Source: Ardenticatenales bacterium (GTDB lineage Bacteria > Chloroflexota > Anaerolineae > Promineifilales > Promineifilaceae). Taken from it: a stretch of DNA of 10,882 bases. This document shows, piece after piece, positions 6,508-10,882 of the stretch (within the stretch, counting starts at the first letter, position 1; every line of letters starts with the position of its first letter). The notes beneath the pieces were generated by a model, which saw only the letters and a program-made list of their open reading frames with translations, was not told where the DNA came from and did no database searches. The stretch spans positions 1 through 10,882 of the forward strand of contig JACKBM010000082.1 in the NCBI GenBank assembly GCA_020634575.1, given 5' to 3'. Made by a program: the position numbers and the translations under genes.

Positions 6508-6717
6508 ATGAGAGCTCTCAAATATATTGGACGCTCCTTGATGCATAGCATCATCGTGGGCGTACTTACTCTGATTGTTGCGATTGTCGCGGCGGACCAG
6601 ATTAATACCCAAGAAGCAGCCATATGGCTATTTTTTATTTCCGCTTTCATGGTTCCAGGAGTGGCGATTCTGGTTTTTCTTGGGTCCATTGTGTATACGG
6701 CCTTGAAGGGCTTTTAA
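6508..6717 (+). CDS. Unrecognised small membrane protein C (69 aa)
   Basis: I do not recognise this protein. The ATG at 6508 follows TTGGGAGGG, a very strong ribosome binding site. It begins MRALKYIGRSLMHS, related to the start of gene D (M, R, L, I, G, R, S, L shared over 12 positions). It then has a likely helix at 12-30 (SIIVGVLTLIVAIVAA), a polar turn DQINTQE and a second helix at about 38-64 ending at TALKGF. The basic N-terminus predicts it stays in the cytoplasm (positive-inside rule), with the C-terminus also inside. The gene ends 38 bases before gene D without a trailer block between them, so C and D are likely co-translated partners and diverged duplicates. Confidence 0.65.
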   Translation: MRALKYIGRSLMHSIIVGVLTLIVAIVAADQINTQEAAIWLFFISAFMVPGVAILVFLGSIVYTALKGF

Positions 6718-6730
6718 GTCAAGAATCTAT

Positions 6731-6748
6731 GACGTTTCAGTTAGGAGG
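6731..6748 (+). repeat. Conserved leader block, copy 3 (shortened)
   Basis: GACGTTTCAGTTAGGAGG aligns to copy 2 (CGTTTCAG, then TTGGGAGG there) with a short internal deletion. It also shares TGACGTT with the start of the copy 1 region (5576-5582). It ends in the Shine-Dalgarno sequence of gene D. Confidence 0.6.
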
Positions 6749-6755
6749 TCGTGTT

Positions 6756-6989
6756 ATGAGGCAACTCAGGCGTATTGGCAGGAGTCTGCTTTGGGGCATT
6801 TTCACTGCTTCACTCTGCTTTGTCATTTTTTACCTGTTTTTGGCTTTGACTCCCGGTGCAAGTGATGCGCTTATGGGTGTAGGGCCGGTGGTATTTTTAT
6901 TGCCCATGCTCCTGGCAGGATTTGTTGCGGCGGCAATTGCCTATTTTAAGAAGCCATCGCCTGCTGGCTATGGTTTTGGCCGCAACTAA
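6756..6989 (+). CDS. Unrecognised small membrane protein D (77 aa)
   Basis: I do not recognise this protein. The ATG at 6756 follows AGGAGGT (6743-6749), a near-perfect Shine-Dalgarno sequence. It starts MRQLRRIGRSLLWG, a basic stretch similar to that of protein C, then has a likely helix at 12-31 (IFTASLCFVIFYLFLAL), a short TPGASDALMG turn and a second helix at about 41-64 (VGPVVFLLPMLLAGFVAAAIAY). The tail is basic and polar: FKKPSPAGYGFGRN. Downstream is the trailer core shared with gene B, then a GC stem-loop. As last gene of the cluster it reads in the same direction as icmF, but the repeat array and a separate promoter lie between them. Confidence 0.68.
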   Translation: MRQLRRIGRSLLWGIFTASLCFVIFYLFLALTPGASDALMGVGPVVFLLPMLLAGFVAAAIAYFKKPSPAGYGFGRN

Positions 6990-7011
6990 TTGTGCTGCCC
7001 TGGTATCGTCG

Positions 7012-7027
7012 GCTGTTTGGGCGTGAC
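7012..7027 (+). repeat. Trailer core after gene D, copy 3
   Basis: GCTGTTTGGGCGTGAC, 22 bases after the gene D stop. Fifteen of these bases (7013-7027) are identical to 6403-6417. Similarity to the other trailers stops after GTGAC. Confidence 0.75.
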
Positions 7028-7043
7028 TAACTAAATCGCAAAC

Positions 7044-7071
7044 GGGGTACCAACAGGTGCGCCCGTACCCC
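7044..7071 (+). other. Stem-loop downstream of gene D
   Basis: GGGGTAC (7044-7050) and GTACCCC (7065-7071) form a perfect 7-bp stem with a 14-base loop. AAAC just upstream could pair with GTTT at 7078-7081 across a bulge. Only TT follows, so it is a weak terminator at best. It may still mark the 3' end of the small-gene transcript. Confidence 0.4.
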
Positions 7072-7200
7072 TTCGCAGTTTCACCTGCAATCGCTTCTCC
7101 ACTCAAAATTAGCGTAAGTGTCTGGACCAATCATCCGTAATGGCAAAGATTAGGTCGTGGCGTGGGCTAATGGGCATTGCAGGTCACCAAGCTGTGACGA

Positions 7201-7330
7201 GCGGTCAGTATGGAGTGGGACTTTTCGGTGACTGACTGAAAGCGCAGCGTACTGACGGCTGACAGTGAGCGTAGCGAACGTGCTGAAAGTGCAGCGTACT
7301 GAAAACGAGCACAGCGAGTGTACTGACTGC
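7201..7330. repeat. Right array of palindrome-containing CAGT/ACTGA repeats
   Basis: Starts with GCGGTCAGTA-N11-TTTTCGG (7201-7228), the element that also occurs at 5359-5386. It continues with two copies of CTGAAAG[C/T]GCAGCGTACTGA at 7236-7255 and 7283-7302 (19 of 20 identical). Between and after them are quasi-palindromes (GTGAGCGTAGCGAAC, CGAGCACAGCGAGTG). Read on the minus strand the units become quasi-palindrome plus TTTCAG/GTCAGT, the same architecture as the left array. It ends directly at the icmF promoter. Together with the stem-loop at 7044-7071 it fills the 380-base gap before icmF, where I see no gene. Confidence 0.75.
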
Positions 7331-7339
7331 TGCTATAAT
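7331..7339 (+). promoter_or_regulatory. Extended -10 promoter of icmF
   Basis: TGC followed by TATAAT at 7334-7339 is a perfect extended -10 (TGnTATAAT). No good -35 lies at 16-18 bases (17 bases upstream reads ACAGCG), which fits an extended -10 promoter. The start would be near 7346, giving a short leader of about 26 nt with AGGAAA at 7362-7367 before the ATG. The repeat array abuts it and occupies the -35 region. Confidence 0.7.
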
Positions 7340-7371
7340 GTCCCCAGTGAACCACATTCCCAGGAAACACC

Positions 7372-10300
7372 ATGACCAACCCTTCTGTCTACCAACCGAA
7401 AAATAAAATCCGCATTGTGACGGCGGCTTCTTTGTTTGATGGCCATGATGCGGCCATTAACATCATGCGGCGCATTCTGCAGGCGTCGGGGGCGGAGGTG
7501 ATCCATTTGGGGCATGACCGCTCGGTCCAGGAGATTGTCGATACGGCCATCCAGGAAGATGCCCAGGCGATAGCGGTGACCTCTTATCAGGGTGGCCACA
7601 TGGAGTTCTTCCAGTACATGTATGATCTGCTGGAAGAGAAAGGTTGCGGCCACATCCGCATCTTTGGCGGCGGGGGCGGCACCATCCTGCCGGAGGAGCA
7701 GCAAGCGCTGCATGATTATGGCATCGCCCGCATCTACTCGCCGGATGATGGCCGGGCCATGGGGCTGCAGGGGATGATCAATGATCTGCTGGCGAAGGCG
7801 GATTTCCCGACGGGCCAACTCAACGCGGATCGCTGGCTGCAGGCGATCGACGAGGTGTATCCGCCGTTGAGCGCACCGGCCGGTTCCCCCACCGAAGTCG
7901 CCGTCAGCCACGAGATCAAGGGACGGATCGAAGCCCGCGCCCTCGGCCGGCTCATCTCCGCCGTGGAAAATGAGCCGGACCTGGTCCAACCCATCATGGA
8001 CGAGGTCCACCGGCGTATGGCCGGCCTCGCCCTGCCCCCCATCCTCGGCATCACCGGTACCGGCGGCGCTGGCAAATCGTCGCTGGTCGACGAGATCGTG
8101 CGCCGCTTCCTGCTGGATTTTCCCGAGCACCAGATCGCCATCATCTCCATCGACCCCTCCAAACGGCGGACCGGCGGCGCCCTGCTCGGCGACCGGATCC
8201 GTATGAACGCGGTCTACAACGAGCGCGTCTACATGCGCTCACTGGCCACCCGCCAGGCCAACCTGGCCCTCTCGCGCCATCTGCCTGAGGTGCTCAACGT
8301 CCTCAAAGTGGCCCAGTTTGACCTTGTCATCCTGGAAACCTCCGGCATCGGCCAATCTGACACGGAGATCATCGATTTTTCCGACGTGGCCCTCTATGTG
8401 ATGACGCCGGAATATGGCGCGGCCTCCCAGCTCGAGAAAATCGACATGCTGGATTATGCCGACGTCATCGCCATCAACAAATTTGATAAGCGGGGTGGCC
8501 CCGATGCCGTGCGCGACGTTAAAAAGCAGTACCGGCGCAATCATCAGCTGTGGGACGCCGCCGAAGAAACATTGCCCATCGTCGGCACCATCGCTTCCCA
8601 GTTCAACGACCCCGGCACCAATCAGCTTTACCGGGTGCTGATGGGTACGATCAGCCGCAAGACCGGCGCCGAGCTGCTGCCGGACCTCGAACTAGTCGAA
8701 GGGGAATCAGCTAAAGTCCATATCATCCCGCCCCGGCGGGTCCGTTACCTGGCCGAAATTGCTGATACCATCCGCGGCTACAACCGCTGGACAGACGAGC
8801 AGGCGCAGCTGGCCAACCAGCTCTACAGCATCCGCCAGACCGAAGCGGCTCTGAGCGATGCCGGGGACGCGCCGGCTGAGGTGGCGCTGACACTTGCGGG
8901 GCTATACGAAGGGCTTGCGCTGGCGCTGGACCGTCAAAACCAGAAGTTGCTGGACGATTGGGCTGAAAAAGCCGCCAACTATGAAGCCGAGATGTACACC
9001 TACACGGTACGCGGTCGGGAAATCCGCATCCCCACCCGGGTTAAAACGTTGTCCGGCAACGAAATTCGCCGGGTCAGCCTGCCGAAATATTCTGCCTGGG
9101 GGGATATTCTGAAGTGGAATTTGCAGGAGAATGTGCCGGGTGAATTCCCCTTTACAGCCGGCGTCTTCCCCTTCAAACGGCAGAATGAGGACCCGACACG
9201 TATGTTTGCCGGCGAAGGCGGCCCGGAACGGACCAACAAGCGCTTCCATTACGTCTCCCTGGGCATGCCGGCGCGGCGCCTGTCGACAGCGTTTGATTCG
9301 GTGACGTTGTACGGTCAGGACCCGGATTACCGGCCGGATATCTACGGCAAAGTCGGCAACTCCGGCGTCTCCGTGCCCACCCTCGACGACGCCAAGAAGC
9401 TCTACAGCGGCTTCGACCTGTGCGACCCGGCCACCTCGGTCTCCATGACCATCAACGGCCCGGCGGCCACCATCCTTGCCTTCTTCCTCAACGCCGCCAT
9501 CGACCAGCAGTGTGAGAAATACATCCTGGAACACGGGCTGGAGGACGAGGTTGAGGCCCGGTTGCGCGCCAAATATGACAATCGCGGTCTGGAGCGCCCC
9601 CGCTACAACGCTGAGCTGCCCGAAGGCAACGACGGCCTGGGATTGATGCTGCTGGGCGTCACCGGCGACGAGATCCTGCCGGCCGACGTCTATGCGCCGA
9701 TCAAGGCGGCGACGCTGCGCCAGGTGCGCGGCACCGTCCAGGCGGACATCCTGAAGGAAGACCAGGCCCAGAACACCTGCATCTTCTCGACCGAGTTTTC
9801 GCTGCGGCTGATGGGCGACGTCCAGCAATATTTCATCGACCACGATGTGCGCAACTTCTACTCCGTCTCCATCTCCGGCTACCACATGGCCGAGGCCGGC
9901 GCTAACCCGATCACGCAGTTGGCCTTCACCCTGGCCAACGGTTTCACCTTCCTTGAGTATTACGCGGCGCGGGGGATGGACATCGACGACTTTGCGCCGA
10001 ACTTTTCCTACTTCTTCTCGAATGGGATTGATCCGGAGTATGCGGTCATCGGCCGGGTGGCGCGGCGCATTTGGGCCAAAGCGTTGAAGCTGAAATATGG
10101 GGCTGGCGAGCGGGCGCAGAAGCTGAAATATCACATTCAGACATCCGGCCGGTCGCTCCACGCCCAGGAAATCGGCTTCAACGATATCCGCACAACCTTG
10201 CAGGCGCTCTACGCCATCTACGACAACTGCAACTCCCTGCACACCAACGCCTACGACGAGGCGATCACCACCCCCACCGAGGAATCGGTACGCCGGGCGA

Positions 10301-10827
10301 TGGCGATCCAGCTCATCATCAACCGGGAGCTGGGGCTGGCCAAAAACGAAAACCCGCTGCAAGGCTCCTTTGTCATCGAGGAATTGACGGACCTGGTCGA
10401 AGAGGCGGTGCTCATCGAGTTTGACCGCCTCACTGAACGAGGCGGCGTCCTGGGGGCGATGGAGACGATGTACCAGCGCGGCAAAATCCAGGAAGAGTCG
10501 CTCCACTATGAGCACCTGAAGCACAGCGGCGAGCTGCCGATTATCGGCGTCAACACCTTTTTGTCGGACGAGGGCTCGCCCACGGTAGTGCCGGGCGAAG
10601 TGATTCGGGCCACGCCTGAGGAGAAAGCGTATCAGATCGAGCGGCTACAGGCGCTGCAGGCGCACCGGCCGGACGAAGCCGCCGCGGCCCTGGCCCGACT
10701 ACAGACAGTCGCCATGCAACAGGGCAACTTGTTCGAGGCGCTGATGGCCGCGGTTAAATTCTGCTCTTTGGGCCAGATCACCCGCGCCCTCTTCCAGGTC
10801 GGCGGCCAGTATCGCCGCAGCATGTAA
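7372..10827 (+). CDS. icmF: Fused adenosylcobalamin-dependent isobutyryl-CoA mutase (IcmF)
   Basis: IcmF interconverts isobutyryl-CoA and n-butyryl-CoA by a radical carbon-skeleton rearrangement and carries its own G-protein chaperone, which controls cofactor loading. The 1151-residue chain has three parts in order. First is a B12-binding domain (about 12-140) with D23-G-H25-D-A-A28, where H25 is the expected lower cobalt ligand, and GGGGGT near 100. Second is a MeaB-type GTPase (about 220-420) with P-loop GTGGAGKS at 229-236, ETSGIGQSD at 322-330 and NKFD at 369-372. Third is the mutase barrel (about 560 to the end) with [12 protein letters not shown] including H838, and [11 protein letters not shown]. 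Where methylmalonyl-CoA mutase has Tyr89 and Arg207, this protein has F612 (RMFAG) and Q800 (AQNTC), the isobutyryl-CoA pattern. The C-terminus ([19 protein letters not shown]) is complete. It appears somewhat longer than IcmFs I recall (about 1090). ATG at 7372 with AGGAAA upstream; single-gene unit. Confidence 0.96.
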   Translation: MTNPSVYQPKNKIRIVTAASLFDGHDAAINIMRRILQASGAEVIHLGHDRSVQEIVDTAIQEDAQAIAVTSYQGGHMEFFQYMYDLLEEKGCGHIRIFGGGGGTILPEEQQALHDYGIARIYSPDDGRAMGLQGMINDLLAKADFPTGQLNADRWLQAIDEVYPPLSAPAGSPTEVAVSHEIKGRIEARALGRLISAVENEPDLVQPIMDEVHRRMAGLALPPILGITGTGGAGKSSLVDEIVRRFLLDFPEHQIAIISIDPSKRRTGGALLGDRIRMNAVYNERVYMRSLATRQANLALSRHLPEVLNVLKVAQFDLVILETSGIGQSDTEIIDFSDVALYVMTPEYGAASQLEKIDMLDYADVIAINKFDKRGGPDAVRDVKKQYRRNHQLWDAAEETLPIVGTIASQFNDPGTNQLYRVLMGTISRKTGAELLPDLELVEGESAKVHIIPPRRVRYLAEIADTIRGYNRWTDEQAQLANQLYSIRQTEAALSDAGDAPAEVALTLAGLYEGLALALDRQNQKLLDDWAEKAANYEAEMYTYTVRGREIRIPTRVKTLSGNEIRRVSLPKYSAWGDILKWNLQENVPGEFPFTAGVFPFKRQNEDPTRMFAGEGGPERTNKRFHYVSLGMPARRLSTAFDSVTLYGQDPDYRPDIYGKVGNSGVSVPTLDDAKKLYSGFDLCDPATSVSMTINGPAATILAFFLNAAIDQQCEKYILEHGLEDEVEARLRAKYDNRGLERPRYNAELPEGNDGLGLMLLGVTGDEILPADVYAPIKAATLRQVRGTVQADILKEDQAQNTCIFSTEFSLRLMGDVQQYFIDHDVRNFYSVSISGYHMAEAGANPITQLAFTLANGFTFLEYYAARGMDIDDFAPNFSYFFSNGIDPEYAVIGRVARRIWAKALKLKYGAGERAQKLKYHIQTSGRSLHAQEIGFNDIRTTLQALYAIYDNCNSLHTNAYDEAITTPTEESVRRAMAIQLIINRELGLAKNENPLQGSFVIEELTDLVEEAVLIEFDRLTERGGVLGAMETMYQRGKIQEESLHYEHLKHSGELPIIGVNTFLSDEGSPTVVPGEVIRATPEEKAYQIERLQALQAHRPDEAAAALARLQTVAMQQGNLFEALMAAVKFCSLGQITRALFQVGGQYRRSM

Positions 10828-10840
10828 GAAAAAGAGAAGC

Positions 10841-10869
10841 CACGGATTGACACGGATTTATCACGGATT
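10841..10869. repeat. Three CACGGATT copies downstream of icmF
   Basis: CACGGATT occurs at 10841-10848, 10851-10858 and 10862-10869, start-to-start spacing 10 and 11 bases, about one helical turn. A run of seven T follows at 10871-10877. There is no inverted repeat, so it is not a standard intrinsic terminator. It resembles short intergenic tandem repeats I have seen in diverse bacterial genomes; function unknown. The window ends here. Confidence 0.6.
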
Positions 10870-10882
10870 CTTTTTTTAAAAG

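Noticed and set aside
6277..6612. 111-codon minus-strand frame across the gene B-gene C gap
   Set aside because: It overlaps genes B and C, which have strong ribosome binding sites and shared leaders; its translation has no coherent domain pattern.
5612..6989. Toxin-antitoxin or holin function for the small membrane proteins
   Set aside because: Small size and hydrophobicity alone do not support it; there is no antisense RNA promoter, antitoxin partner or lysis gene that I can identify.
5929..7027. Integron cassette array with attC sites as explanation for the gene + trailer layout
   Set aside because: The trailers contain GTTTGGG, not the GTTRRRY core, and I see no paired RYYYAAC with imperfect palindromic arms, and no integrase in the window.
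5285..7330. CRISPR array or IS element for the repeats
   Set aside because: Repeat units are short, unequal and unevenly spaced with no regular unique spacers; no transposase and no terminal inverted repeats with target duplication are visible.
7333..8130. 265-codon minus-strand frame opposite the start of icmF
   Set aside because: Antisense to the well-supported B12-binding and GTPase domains; it overlaps the icmF promoter and has no convincing start context of its own.
8902..10524. 540-codon open frame on the minus strand opposite icmF
   Set aside because: It lies entirely antisense to the conserved mutase domain, its translation shows no recognisable family, and long antisense frames are common opposite GC-rich genes with strong codon bias.
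7372..10827. Methylmalonyl-CoA mutase or pivalyl-CoA mutase annotation
   Set aside because: The fused B12-GTPase-mutase order and the Phe/Gln pair at the specificity positions fit IcmF; methylmalonyl-CoA mutase would have Tyr/Arg and a C-terminal B12 domain.

Overview
The window looks like a bacterial chromosome segment. Gene families, GC-rich coding sequence and the cobalamin-dependent fused mutase would fit Chloroflexota (Anaerolineae/Caldilineae-like), but this is an impression from gene content and style, not a demonstrated placement. Coding density is high on both sides of a looser, visibly less GC-rich middle section.

Left part, minus strand (1-5283): a classic translation and envelope operon read right to left, rpsB (ribosomal protein S2) - tsf (EF-Ts) - pyrH (UMP kinase) - frr (ribosome recycling factor) - uppS (undecaprenyl diphosphate synthase) - cdsA (phosphatidate cytidylyltransferase). 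It is followed after about 110 bases by the 5' part of a class I fructose-1,6-bisphosphatase gene (fbp), cut by the left window edge. A near-consensus sigma-70 promoter (TTGCCA, 17 bases, TATAAT) sits at 5255-5283. Between it and rpsB lies a leader of about 190 nt that can fold into a closed multibranch structure, a good candidate for S2 autoregulation. A 12-bp perfect terminator hairpin between tsf and pyrH probably splits the operon into an rpsB-tsf unit and a pyrH-frr-uppS-cdsA unit.

Middle part, plus strand (5285-7330): four small genes for putative integral membrane proteins (102, 92, 69 and 77 residues) that I do not recognise. They are not random ORFs. Each has a strong Shine-Dalgarno sequence. 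Three share a conserved block ending in GGAGG before the start, three are followed by a shared trailer (TTTGG..GTGAC core), and the last two have related N-termini (MRxLxxIGRSL). The whole cluster is bracketed by related palindrome-rich repeat arrays, which share a GCGGTCAGTA-N11-TTTTCGG element in direct orientation at 5359-5386 and 7201-7228. This looks like a locally expanded family of small-membrane-protein cassettes placed between two conserved genes, and it is the most novel part of the window.

Right part, plus strand (7331-10827): a complete icmF gene, encoding the fused adenosylcobalamin-dependent isobutyryl-CoA mutase (B12 domain, MeaB-type GTPase, mutase domain in one 1151-residue chain). 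Its extended -10 promoter abuts the right repeat array. Specificity residues F612 and Q800 match isobutyryl-CoA mutase rather than methylmalonyl-CoA or pivalyl-CoA mutase. Three CACGGATT copies spaced 10-11 bases follow the gene at the right edge.
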